Source: an uncultured Clostridia bacterium (lineage in GTDB: Bacteria > Bacillota > Clostridia > RUG12999). From it: DNA of 11,578 bases. Below the pieces are notes generated by a model that saw only the letters and a program-made list of their open reading frames with translations, had not been told where the DNA came from and made no database searches. Below, one piece after another: positions 1 to 5,293 of this stretch (its first letter is position 1; every line of letters starts with the position of its first letter). Location of the stretch: contig CATIYX010000233.1 of the NCBI GenBank assembly GCA_949739095.1, forward strand, positions 1 to 11,578, written 5' to 3'. The position numbers were made by a program, and so were the translations under genes.

Positions 1-76
1 CCAGCGGTTTACCGGCAGCGTCCATGATATACCATTTTCTTTCTACTTCGCCGCTTTTTTCCATATAAGTAGACAT
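1..76 (-). CDS. rplM: Ribosomal protein L13, N-terminal fragment (cut by left edge)
   Basis: Large-subunit ribosomal protein L13, an early-assembly protein that binds 23S rRNA. Only the first 25 codons are inside the window; the rest lies beyond base 1. The translation begins MSTYMEKSGEVERKWY and goes on IMDAAGKPL, which matches the highly conserved L13 N-terminus (the E-V-x-R-K-W-Y block followed by D-A-x-G-x-x-L-G-R). The ATG at 74-76 is preceded by a good ribosome binding site (GGAGGG, minus strand, about 81-88). In Firmicutes rplM is normally followed by rpsI (S9), which would lie to the left of the window. It has its own promoter and a folded leader upstream (separate entries). Identification rests on a short but very characteristic stretch. 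Confidence 0.9.
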   Translation of the reverse strand, partial: MSTYMEKSGEVERKWYIMDAAGKPL

Positions 77-194
77 AATATCCCTCCATCTTTCTGTTTA
101 TACCAAGCAGTCGGACGATTTATCCGAAGCTATGTTTTCTTTGTGCACTTTCAGGTAAAAATCCATTCTGGTTTAGATTTCCCTCATTAACACG
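77..194 (-). ncRNA. Structured 5' leader of rplM, candidate L13 autoregulatory leader
   Basis: This is the untranslated leader between the inferred transcription start (about 194) and the rplM ATG. Read on the minus strand it can form a closing helix, TTTTACC (154-160) with GGTATAAA (97-104, one bulged base). Enclosed in it is a hairpin, AGC-tt-CGGA (131-123) with TCCG-act-GCT (115-106), with a seven-base loop. A small 5' stem, AAAT...CCA-gaa-TGG-ATTT, lies before the closing helix (about 161-182). Firmicute rplM-rpsI operons are known to carry an L13 leader motif thought to bind L13 for feedback control. The position and multi-helix layout fit, but I cannot score it against the Rfam model. 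Confidence 0.55.
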
Positions 195-200
195 TTTTCT

Positions 201-229
201 ATTGTAATACTTTTTTTTCATCTTGTCAA
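201..229 (-). promoter_or_regulatory. Sigma-A type promoter of rplM
   Basis: On the minus strand, a perfect -35 TTGACA (229-224), a 17-base spacer and a near-perfect -10 TACAAT (206-201). Transcription would start near 194, giving a leader of about 118 nt. The strength of both boxes suits a ribosomal protein operon. The stretch upstream of it (230-359), lying between this promoter and the divergent rhaB promoter, is AT-rich and strongly pyrimidine-biased on the plus strand. I see no gene in it. Confidence 0.85.
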
Positions 230-359
230 CACTTTTTTGATATTTTTTTAATTTACTCACCTCAAACTCTTTATTTCTTTCGTTTTCTCTCTTATACTCT
301 CTCATTCTCCAACTCATTTTTCATTTTTATCTGTTTTCTACAAAACAAAAGCTCCATTT

Positions 360-389
360 TTGACATTGCTTTTTTCCGATGTTTATGAT
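360..389 (+). promoter_or_regulatory. Sigma-A type promoter of rhaB
   Basis: Perfect -35 TTGACA (360-365) and -10 TATGAT (384-389) with an 18-base spacer; a second -10-like TATACT follows at 389-394. Start of transcription is expected near 396, leaving a leader of about 120 nt before the rhaB ATG. It is divergent from the rplM promoter, the two -35 boxes being about 130 bases apart. Confidence 0.75.
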
Positions 390-396
390 ATACTAG

Positions 397-409
397 TGAT
401 TATTAATCA
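397..409. promoter_or_regulatory. Operator-like palindrome at the rhaB transcription start
   Basis: TGATTA-T-TAATCA, a perfect inverted repeat with six-base arms around one central base. It begins about seven bases after the -10 box, that is at the expected +1, the classic position for a repressor site. No regulator gene is in the window and I do not recognise the motif as belonging to a named family. A chance AT-rich palindrome is possible. Confidence 0.4.
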
Positions 410-410
410 G

Positions 411-445
411 CACCCGTGTGGCAAATTTGCCTCCGGGTGTTTTGT
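411..445 (+). terminator. Terminator-like hairpin in the rhaB leader (possible attenuator)
   Basis: CACCCG (411-416) pairs perfectly with CGGGTG (434-439). Inside it, GGCA-AATT-TGCC (420-431) forms an upper stem with an AATT loop. The hairpin is followed directly by TTTTGT (440-445). This has the form of an intrinsic terminator, yet it lies between the promoter and the coding region, about 70 bases before the rhaB start. It could be a transcription attenuator, or end a transcript of about 50 nt. GGCAAATTTGCC is also a perfect 12-base DNA palindrome, so a protein-binding site is an alternative. The T-run is short (4 plus 1), so efficiency may be partial. Confidence 0.5.
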
Positions 446-447
446 AC

Positions 448-488
448 TATCATGGCGCTTTGTCATTTTAACGCACAAACCCATGATA
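448..488 (+). promoter_or_regulatory. Second leader hairpin just upstream of the rhaB ribosome binding site
   Basis: TATCATGG (448-455) is exactly complementary to CCATGATA (481-488), and inside it TTTGT (459-463) can pair with ACAAA (475-479). The hairpin ends about 12 bases before the AAGAGGT ribosome binding site (501-507). It follows the terminator-like hairpin by only two bases, so the leader appears to be built of two consecutive structures. Its function is not known; control of read-through or of mRNA stability are inferences. Confidence 0.4.
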
Positions 489-515
489 AGTTTACACAGA
501 AAGAGGTCGGTTTAT

Positions 516-1997
516 ATGGGGCAAAATTGTAAGGTATTAGCATTTGATTTTGGCGCGTCCAGCGGACGGGGCATTGTTTTTGAATACGACGGTCAATCGC
601 TGAAGGAAACGGAAATTCATCGGTTTTCCAATGACCCTGTCATGGTAAACGGACATTTATATTGGGACATCCTACGGCTGTTTCATGAAATTAAGCAGGG
701 CATTTTAAAATGTATGAGCGGCGGTCACCGTGATATTGAAGCCATTGGCATTGATACTTGGGGCGTTGATTTCGCTCTGTTTGATGAACATGGAACAATG
801 CTGGAAAATCCGTTCCACTACCGCGACACGCGCACGCAGGGTATGATGGAGTTGGCAGACAAAAAATTGGGCAATTCTTATTTATTTGAAAAAACAGGTA
901 TTCAATTTAACTTTTTCAACACTCTCTATCAATTAATGTCGCTGACCGAACAGAACCCCGAAGTTTTACAGCGCGCCAAACGCCTGTTGTTTATCCCTGA
1001 TATTTTCAATTATTTTTTGACAGGCAAAATGAAAAACGAATATACCATCGCTTCCACCTCTCAGCTTTTGGATGCCCACAGCCGCCAGTGGTGCACAGAA
1101 CTACTAGATAAGGCAAACATTCCGGCACACCTGTTTGAAACACCGGTATTGCCCGGAACTATTATCGGAAATTTACGTTCTGATATTTGCGAAGAGCTGG
1201 GCTGTCCTGCCATTCCTGTAGTTGCAGTAGGGTCTCACGACACAGCGTCTGCTGTTGCCAGCGTTCCCGCCGAGGAAGGTGAAAACTATGTCTATATTAG
1301 TACCGGAACCTGGGCACTGCTTGGTGCGGAATTGGATAGTCCGCTGATAAACCAAACTTCTTTTACACATAATTTTACCAATGAAGGCGGTGTAGAAGGA
1401 AAAATCCGTTTCCTGAAAAACATCATGGGACTTTGGATCATCCAAGAAAGCCGCCGTCAGTGGCAACGTGAAGGAAAAGACTATTCTTTTGCCGATTTGG
1501 AACAGAAAGCGCGTGCTTCCCGTCCGCTGGCTTCTTTCATTGACCCTGACTTTGAATCCTTTGCCACGCCCGGCAACATGCCGGAAAAAATCCGCCAATT
1601 TTGCCGCGAAACAGGTCAGCCTGTTCCTGAAACAGAGGGCGAAGTGATTCGTACGGCAGCGGAAAGTTTAGCTTTAAAATGCGCCCATGCTGTGTTTGGC
1701 TTGGAAGAAGTATTCGGTAAATCGATTGATGTCATTCACATGGTAGGTGGTGGTATCAAAGATACCATGGTTTGCCAGTTCATTGCAAATGCTTCCGGCA
1801 AACGTGTTGTCGCCGGTCCGGTGGAAGCAACAGGCACTGGAAATGCCATTGTTCAAATGATGGCACTGGGCAAGATTCCGAACCTTGCCAGTGCGCGCAA
1901 AGTCATTCAAAATGCAACACCCACAAAAGAATATCTGCCGCAGGACGATTCTCTCTGGCAGGAGGCATATCAGCGGTTCACGACATATCTGGACTAA
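516..1997 (+). CDS. rhaB: Rhamnulokinase (L-rhamnulose kinase, FGGY carbohydrate kinase family)
   Basis: Cytoplasmic kinase that phosphorylates L-rhamnulose to L-rhamnulose 1-phosphate, the second step of rhamnose catabolism after RhaA and before the aldolase RhaD. 493 residues, close to the family's usual length (about 490). Visible motifs: N-terminal phosphate-binding loop DFGASSGR (residues 11-18), the RhaB-like IGIDTWGVDF (78-87), the catalytic-base motif GSHDTASAV with Asp242, the ATP-binding STGTW (262-266) and HMVGGG (408-413), and AGPVEATGTGN (433-443). The reading frame stays open to 360, but the ATG at 516-518 is preferred: it has the ribosome binding site AAGAGGT eight bases upstream and gives the family N-terminus, whereas the extra 52 codons would run through the promoter and leader. 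It stands alone between its own promoter and a terminator; no isomerase, aldolase, transporter or regulator is beside it. Confidence 0.95.
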   Translation: MGQNCKVLAFDFGASSGRGIVFEYDGQSLKETEIHRFSNDPVMVNGHLYWDILRLFHEIKQGILKCMSGGHRDIEAIGIDTWGVDFALFDEHGTMLENPFHYRDTRTQGMMELADKKLGNSYLFEKTGIQFNFFNTLYQLMSLTEQNPEVLQRAKRLLFIPDIFNYFLTGKMKNEYTIASTSQLLDAHSRQWCTELLDKANIPAHLFETPVLPGTIIGNLRSDICEELGCPAIPVVAVGSHDTASAVASVPAEEGENYVYISTGTWALLGAELDSPLINQTSFTHNFTNEGGVEGKIRFLKNIMGLWIIQESRRQWQREGKDYSFADLEQKARASRPLASFIDPDFESFATPGNMPEKIRQFCRETGQPVPETEGEVIRTAAESLALKCAHAVFGLEEVFGKSIDVIHMVGGGIKDTMVCQFIANASGKRVVAGPVEATGTGNAIVQMMALGKIPNLASARKVIQNATPTKEYLPQDDSLWQEAYQRFTTYLD

Positions 1998-2012
1998 CCT
2001 AGCAACAAACAA

Positions 2013-2047
2013 GGACTGTTCAACTACGAACAGTCCTCATTTGTTTT
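2013..2047. terminator. Bidirectional intrinsic terminator between convergent transcripts
   Basis: GGACTGTTC (2013-2021), a six-base loop, then GAACAGTCC (2028-2036): a perfect nine-base-pair stem starting 15 bases after the rhaB stop. On the plus strand it is followed by TCATTTGTTTT, and on the minus strand by TTGTTTGTTG, so it can end both rhaB and the convergent small membrane gene at 2078-2401. Confidence 0.85.
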
Positions 2048-2077
2048 ATCCATTTTTCTTTACAAAATTATAACAAC

Positions 2078-2401
2078 TTATTTTTCTTTTTGTTTAAAAA
2101 ATATCATACCAATCAGATTTCCAATCAGCGCGATACCTGCATATGCCACAATATATACCCATGCACTTGGATTGTAATAAATCCAGATTGTCGGTGTGAA
2201 CACTGCTGCCACTGCAATGGGATATATCCAGCAAAAACCTTGTTTGATTCCATAGATAATAGAACAAACCAAACAAATCAGCGGCAGGGCAGCCAGCAGC
2301 AAAATCATAGCTGTTCCGGTATCGTACATACATAGAGGAAGTAAATAAAAATCAATCAACAACACGCCAAGATAGGGAATCATTTTTTTGACCTTCTGCA
2401 T
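2078..2401 (-). CDS. Small integral membrane protein, four predicted helices, function unknown
   Basis: 107 residues, very hydrophobic, with about four membrane segments (near residues 8-25, 30-51, 57-76 and 80-102) and charged ends (MQKVKK at the N-terminus, FKQKEK at the C-terminus). Both ends are likely cytoplasmic if there are four helices. I do not recognise the family. The start ATG (2399-2401) follows a strong AGGAGG ribosome binding site (2410-2415 on the minus strand), so it is very likely a real gene. It is the last gene before the shared terminator, 86 bases after a membrane-anchored protein that is also unrecognised; the two may be co-transcribed. No convincing separate promoter is visible in 2402-2487. 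Confidence 0.75.
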   Translation of the reverse strand: MQKVKKMIPYLGVLLIDFYLLPLCMYDTGTAMILLLAALPLICLVCSIIYGIKQGFCWIYPIAVAAVFTPTIWIYYNPSAWVYIVAYAGIALIGNLIGMIFFKQKEK

Positions 2402-2487
2402 GAATATTGCCTCCTTTTATATCATTTTTAGATAACGTAACATCTGATTTTTCATGTTCCTAATCAAATCATCTTCCAATTTCTATT

Positions 2488-3081
2488 TTAATTGATTTCC
2501 AACACATTTGTCGACCAATAAGCTGCCAACTTTAAAAAAGTGGCGCTGCCCAGTTGCTTTTGACTAATCGGAAATCCCTGATAGATAAACTCAAATTCTG
2601 TGTCTATCAAATGTGCCAATTCCTCCCATTTTCTTTGAAATGCCTTTTTATCTTCTCCCGGCGCGAGGAGCAGCTGTTCCATTTCCTGCATGTTTTGATA
2701 GGACTGATTTAACTTATTATAATATTCCCGATAAATTTCTGTCTCTTTGCGCGGCACCTTGGCAAGCTGCTGTTCCCATGTTTGCATCTCCTGCCACCGC
2801 TGTTCATACAATTCTTGTGTCGAAATTGTATCTTCTTCCTTGAACCATAGTGACTTGTCCTCTTTCCGGCTGTTTTCAAAATTCAATAAAATTTGTTCGC
2901 CGTTATTGCGCAGCACCACATATACCTCCGCCATGCTTTTATATGTATCCTGATATAGTGTCCGATAAACTATGTATTCCCGATTTCGCGCGGCTGTCAC
3001 CCCACAAACTCCGGCAATACATGCTACAGCTAAAATAACTGCTGCCACACCCCAAATAAGTTTCTTTTGTTTTTTTGTCAT
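2488..3081 (-). CDS. Membrane-anchored helical protein, function unknown
   Basis: 197 residues. A basic N-terminus (MTKKQKK) is followed by one hydrophobic segment (about 8-29), then a polar, Glu/Gln/Lys-rich domain that looks largely alpha-helical and possibly coiled-coil (about residues 85-165, e.g. WQEMQTWEQQL, YNKLNQSYQNMQEMEQLL). The likely topology is an N-terminal anchor with the rest outside the cytoplasm. The hydrophobic segment contains two Cys but no proper lipobox, so I do not call it a lipoprotein. The frame extends to an ATG at 3112-3114, but only the ATG at 3079-3081 has a ribosome binding site (GGGGGGAG). It lies 35 bases after the flavoprotein stop, which suggests one transcript. 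I do not recognise a family. Confidence 0.7.
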   Translation of the reverse strand: MTKKQKKLIWGVAAVILAVACIAGVCGVTAARNREYIVYRTLYQDTYKSMAEVYVVLRNNGEQILLNFENSRKEDKSLWFKEEDTISTQELYEQRWQEMQTWEQQLAKVPRKETEIYREYYNKLNQSYQNMQEMEQLLLAPGEDKKAFQRKWEELAHLIDTEFEFIYQGFPISQKQLGSATFLKLAAYWSTNVLEIN

Positions 3082-3116
3082 CTGTCTCCCCCCTGTTTCT
3101 GTTTTTTCATGCATTT

Positions 3117-3746
3117 CTATCTGATGAAATTCGTCTTAACCGCCGGAAGTGCTTCCGGAACACAAATGTTATTCTGCTGCGCATTTTTCAGTATATTTAA
3201 CATCCACCCCATGTTTTGTCCTATTGAGCGCATAATCCACATGCCTTCTTCATCTTGTTTCACTTCTTCCGGCGTGTGTCCATGCACCATGTTCCAATAA
3301 GGAGATGGTACCATAATCATTTCGCTTACTTCAATATATTTGTTAAGTTGGTCATATGCAGCTGTTGTTCCGGCGCGGCGCGCAGATACAATGCAAACTC
3401 CCGGTTTCATACGAAACAGACTTCTTCCAGCATAAAACAGCCGGTCCATCAACGACACCATAGACCCATTGGCGGAAGCAAAATAGACTGGAGAGCCAAA
3501 CACAAATCCATCTGCCGTCTTCGCTTTTTCTAAAATTACATTCACAACATCGTCCCTAAATACACATTGGTTTCCGTTTTTTTCACGGCATTTTCCCCAG
3601 CCAATGCATCCACGGATTCCTTGTTTGCCAATTTGTATTATTTCTGATGTGACATCACATTTCCCTAACTCATTTGCAATTTCCGTAAGTGCTGTATATG
3701 TACAGCCGCCTTCGTTAGGGCTGCCGTTTACCATTAATACATGCAT
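3117..3746 (-). CDS. Flavodoxin-fold NAD(P)H-dependent oxidoreductase (NADPH-dependent FMN reductase family)
   Basis: 209 residues. The N-terminal beta strand and phosphate-binding loop VNGSPNEGG (residues 6-14) bind the FMN phosphate; FVFGSPVYF (81-89) and MDRLFYAG (100-107) are typical of the FMN reductase/iron-sulphur flavoprotein group. Between them lies a Cys-containing loop with Cys47, Cys53 and Cys61 (GCIGWGKC, then C). Relatives often have a compact C-x2-C there; here that middle position is Trp, so an iron-sulphur cluster is doubtful. The substrate cannot be told. The start at 3744-3746 has AAAGGAGGG nine bases upstream and gives the canonical N-terminus; a longer frame to 3803 would run into the terminator. 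A terminator separates it from the thiamine-binding gene upstream, so it is expressed by read-through or from a promoter I cannot see. Confidence 0.85.
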   Translation of the reverse strand: MHVLMVNGSPNEGGCTYTALTEIANELGKCDVTSEIIQIGKQGIRGCIGWGKCREKNGNQCVFRDDVVNVILEKAKTADGFVFGSPVYFASANGSMVSLMDRLFYAGRSLFRMKPGVCIVSARRAGTTAAYDQLNKYIEVSEMIMVPSPYWNMVHGHTPEEVKQDEEGMWIMRSIGQNMGWMLNILKNAQQNNICVPEALPAVKTNFIR

Positions 3747-3773
3747 TTGTCTGCACCCTCCTTTATTATTGTC

Positions 3774-3807
3774 ACAAAAAATGCTGCACCCGATAACAGG
3801 CACAGCA
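3774..3807 (-). terminator. Intrinsic terminator after the thiamine-binding protein gene
   Basis: On the minus strand, TGCTGTGCCT (3807-3798), a six-base loop, then GGGTGCAGCA (3791-3782). This forms a ten-pair stem including a few G-U pairs and is followed by six U (3781-3776). It starts 11 bases after the stop of the MTH1187-family gene and ends about 28 bases before the flavoprotein start, between two genes on the same strand. Confidence 0.75.
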
Positions 3808-3817
3808 AAACATTGTT

Positions 3818-4111
3818 TTAACCGCAGTATTTGGATATTTTTTCGTCAATCGTTGACACACCTTTAGGATTATAGGCAATCTTTACATTAGAAAAAACGC
3901 CATCCGCCCCATTTTCCACTGCAATCTGCTGACAGCGTTTTAAAATATCCATAAGCTCGTCAAAATCGCCTTCCATTGTCGTATCAAACGGACCTACCAC
4001 GTATCTTACACCTGTCGAAATAATATATTCAATTACGCTGTCCACTGCGCCAAACAGTTTGCTTTCCGGCACACCCGGCAGGACCTGCAGGCTAATACTG
4101 CAATTATACAT
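3818..4111 (-). CDS. MTH1187/DUF77 family thiamine-binding protein
   Basis: 97 residues, the usual length of this small ferredoxin-like fold family (Pfam Thiamine_BP, relatives of B. subtilis YqgV). Recognised from the pattern SLQVLPG (7-13), VIEYIISTGVRYVVGPFDT (26-44), MEGDFDELMDIL (46-57) and the C-terminal VKIAYN. Family members assemble as oligomers and some bind thiamine or hydroxymethylpyrimidine; the cell role is unsettled, possibly as a cytoplasmic thiamine carrier or sensor. The ATG at 4109-4111 has AAAGGAG upstream with a rather long spacing (13 bases); no other in-frame start lies between. It has its own promoter at 4262-4290 and a terminator directly downstream, so it is probably mainly monocistronic. 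No TPP riboswitch is recognisable in its leader and no other thiamine gene is in the window. Confidence 0.85.
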   Translation of the reverse strand: MYNCSISLQVLPGVPESKLFGAVDSVIEYIISTGVRYVVGPFDTTMEGDFDELMDILKRCQQIAVENGADGVFSNVKIAYNPKGVSTIDEKISKYCG

Positions 4112-4192
4112 TAGTGTTTCGTAGCTCCTTTCTATTAAGACCCTCTCAGCAGCAAATACTTTTTAAATGTCGTCATTTTTTTCTTAGATAGG

Positions 4193-4233
4193 TACCATCC
4201 CTCAAAGCAGTCATAGTTTGGGAGGCGATGGTA
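4193..4233 (-). promoter_or_regulatory. Hairpin in the leader of the thiamine-binding gene
   Basis: On the minus strand TACCATC (4233-4227) pairs with GATGGTA (4199-4193). The stem continues as CCTC/GAGG and AAA/TTT with small bulges, giving about 14 pairs around a ten-base loop. It lies about 20 bases after the inferred transcription start and about 80 bases before the start codon. A flanking TTAG/CTAA pair (around 4243 and 4185) may extend it. No U-run follows, so it is not a terminator for this strand. I cannot match it to a known riboswitch. Confidence 0.4.
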
Positions 4234-4254
4234 TATTTTCTTACTAACAATTGA

Positions 4255-4275
4255 TGGTATCATTTTACCATACCA
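4255..4275. promoter_or_regulatory. Inverted repeat TGGTAT-N9-ATACCA over the -10 box
   Basis: TGGTAT (4255-4260) and its exact complement ATACCA (4270-4275) flank the -10 box of the thiamine-binding gene's promoter. A further TGGTAT is at 4229-4234 and a related TACCAT at 4193-4198. Repetition of this six-base motif around a promoter suggests an operator, but the regulator is unknown and part of the repetition also serves the RNA hairpin. Confidence 0.35.
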
Positions 4276-4290
4276 GCCCTGTTTTGTCAA
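4262..4290 (-). promoter_or_regulatory. Sigma-A type promoter of the thiamine-binding gene, inside the end of the upstream gene
   Basis: On the minus strand, a perfect -35 TTGACA (4290-4285), a 17-base spacer and -10 TAAAAT (4267-4262). The TAA of the -10 box is the stop codon of the pseudouridine synthase gene, so the -35 box and spacer are coding sequence. Expected start of transcription near 4255. Confidence 0.7.
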
Positions 4291-5146
4291 TTAAAATCCG
4301 CATATCCTGCGGCAACGGCGCCTGCAAACACAGCATTTTTCCCATCAGCGGATGCGGCAAATGCAGTTCATATGCATGAAGGGCATGACGCGCGATTTGT
4401 GCACCGCTTCCTCCATATAGCGTATCGCCCGCCAACGGGTGGCCCAGATATGCCATGTGAACACGAAGTTGGTGTGTTCTGCCTGTCAGCGGATATAGTT
4501 TTAACAATGCGTGACCCTCCCGCTGACACAATACTTCATATCTTGTCTGTGCCGCTTTTCCGCTTTCGGTCACACATCGTTCAATCATACTGCCCTCTTT
4601 ACGTCCAATAGGTGCCTCTACAGTTCCTTCTGTTTGGGAAAAGTTTCCTTCTGCTACCGCCAAATATACCTTTTGTATGTCTCCTCCACGTTGCCTGTCT
4701 ATCATTCGGTCCTGCACAAACGGATTTTTACCAAACACCATCACACCGGAAGTATTACGGTCCAGCCTGCCCAATGCGCGCACCTGCGTCTGAACACCAT
4801 TCCGTGCATAATATCCTGCCACTGCGCCGGCAACCGTCCCCTGCGCGTGTTTGTAAGAAGGATGCGGCGGCATACCGGGCGGTTTATTAATAGCAAGCAA
4901 CGCCTCATCTTCATAGAGAATGTCTAAAGGAATATTTTCCTGTGGTACTCCTTCCGAAACCTCCGGCGCAAACTGCAGTTCCAGTCGGTCGCCCCTTCGG
5001 CAGATATGGCGAACCCAAACATTTTTTCCGTTGCAGAAAATACCACCGCTCTGTTTCAGTCGAACTAACAGTCGGTGAGATATATTTTGCTTCCGTGTTA
5101 AATATTCTTTAACGGAAATTTCCTCCTGTTCCACAATAAATACCAT
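4265..5146 (-). CDS. RluA-family pseudouridine synthase
   Basis: Converts specific uridines in ribosomal (or transfer) RNA to pseudouridine. 293 residues, normal for the RluA/RluD group. An N-terminal S4-like region (about 10-58, with ISHRLLVRLKQSGGIFCNGK) is followed by the catalytic domain: LLAINKPPGMPPHP (83-96), GRLDRNTSG with the catalytic Asp129 (126-134), KVYLAVAEG (159-167) and LTGRTHQLRVH (220-230). Which of RluA, RluC or RluD it matches in target cannot be decided from motifs alone. The frame reaches 5161, but the ATG at 5144-5146 has GGGGAG seven bases upstream, while the outer ATG has none. The stop codon overlaps the -10 box of the next gene's promoter. It is separated from pyk by the pyk terminator, so it probably has its own promoter. 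Confidence 0.92.
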   Translation of the reverse strand: MVFIVEQEEISVKEYLTRKQNISHRLLVRLKQSGGIFCNGKNVWVRHICRRGDRLELQFAPEVSEGVPQENIPLDILYEDEALLAINKPPGMPPHPSYKHAQGTVAGAVAGYYARNGVQTQVRALGRLDRNTSGVMVFGKNPFVQDRMIDRQRGGDIQKVYLAVAEGNFSQTEGTVEAPIGRKEGSMIERCVTESGKAAQTRYEVLCQREGHALLKLYPLTGRTHQLRVHMAYLGHPLAGDTLYGGSGAQIARHALHAYELHLPHPLMGKMLCLQAPLPQDMRILIDKTGLVW

Positions 5147-5195
5147 GCGGAGTCTCCCCATTTCAACTCATTTAATATATCTTTCTCACATGCAA

Positions 5196-5223
5196 ATTAT
5201 CCGATTTATCTGCCCTTGAACAA
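5196..5223 (-). promoter_or_regulatory. Possible weak promoter of the pseudouridine synthase gene
   Basis: On the minus strand TTGTTC (5223-5218), a 16-base spacer and GATAAT (5201-5196), about 50 bases before the start codon and just after the pyk terminator. Each box differs from consensus. It is the best candidate in the gap, but weak. Confidence 0.3.
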
Positions 5224-5233
5224 TTCTCTTGAT

Positions 5234-5280
5234 AACAAAAGAAGGAACCGTATGCCGCATTTTGCCGCCCATGTTCCTTC
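5234..5280 (-). terminator. Intrinsic terminator after pyk
   Basis: On the minus strand GAAGGAAC (5280-5273) and GTTCCTTC (5248-5241) form a perfect eight-pair stem. The long apical region is partly paired (ATG with CAT, GC-rich), and the stem is followed by TTTTGTT. It starts 14 bases after the pyk stop and marks the end of the pfkA-pyk operon. Confidence 0.8.
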
Positions 5281-5293
5281 TCTACATTCTTGT

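Noticed and set aside
120..317. 65-codon minus-strand open frame upstream of rplM
   Set aside because: It covers the rplM promoter and leader, has no ribosome binding site, and its Lys/Arg/Glu-rich composition is what purine-rich AT-rich DNA gives by chance.
448..470. Catabolite control (cre) site near the rhaB promoter around GGCGCTTTGTCA
   Set aside because: The central CG and flanking bases do not line up with the cre consensus in either orientation.
452..531. 26-codon plus-strand ORF in the rhaB leader overlapping the rhaB start
   Set aside because: No ribosome binding site, and its start lies inside the second hairpin; most likely chance.
1173..1598. 141-codon antisense frame within rhaB (also 1674-2012)
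   Set aside because: Shadows of a well-supported kinase gene, with no recognisable protein features.
2995..3060. Lipoprotein signal in the membrane-anchored protein (LAVAC, IAGVC)
   Set aside because: The residue three before each Cys is Ala, not the Leu/Val/Ile of a lipobox; a simple membrane anchor fits better.
4112..4255. TPP riboswitch or T-box before the thiamine-binding gene (CTGAGAGG and GGGATGGTACC look suggestive)
   Set aside because: Only short fragments resemble the motifs. The rest of the TPP core is absent, and the T-box sequence has an insertion and lacks the following GCG, specifier stem and terminator.
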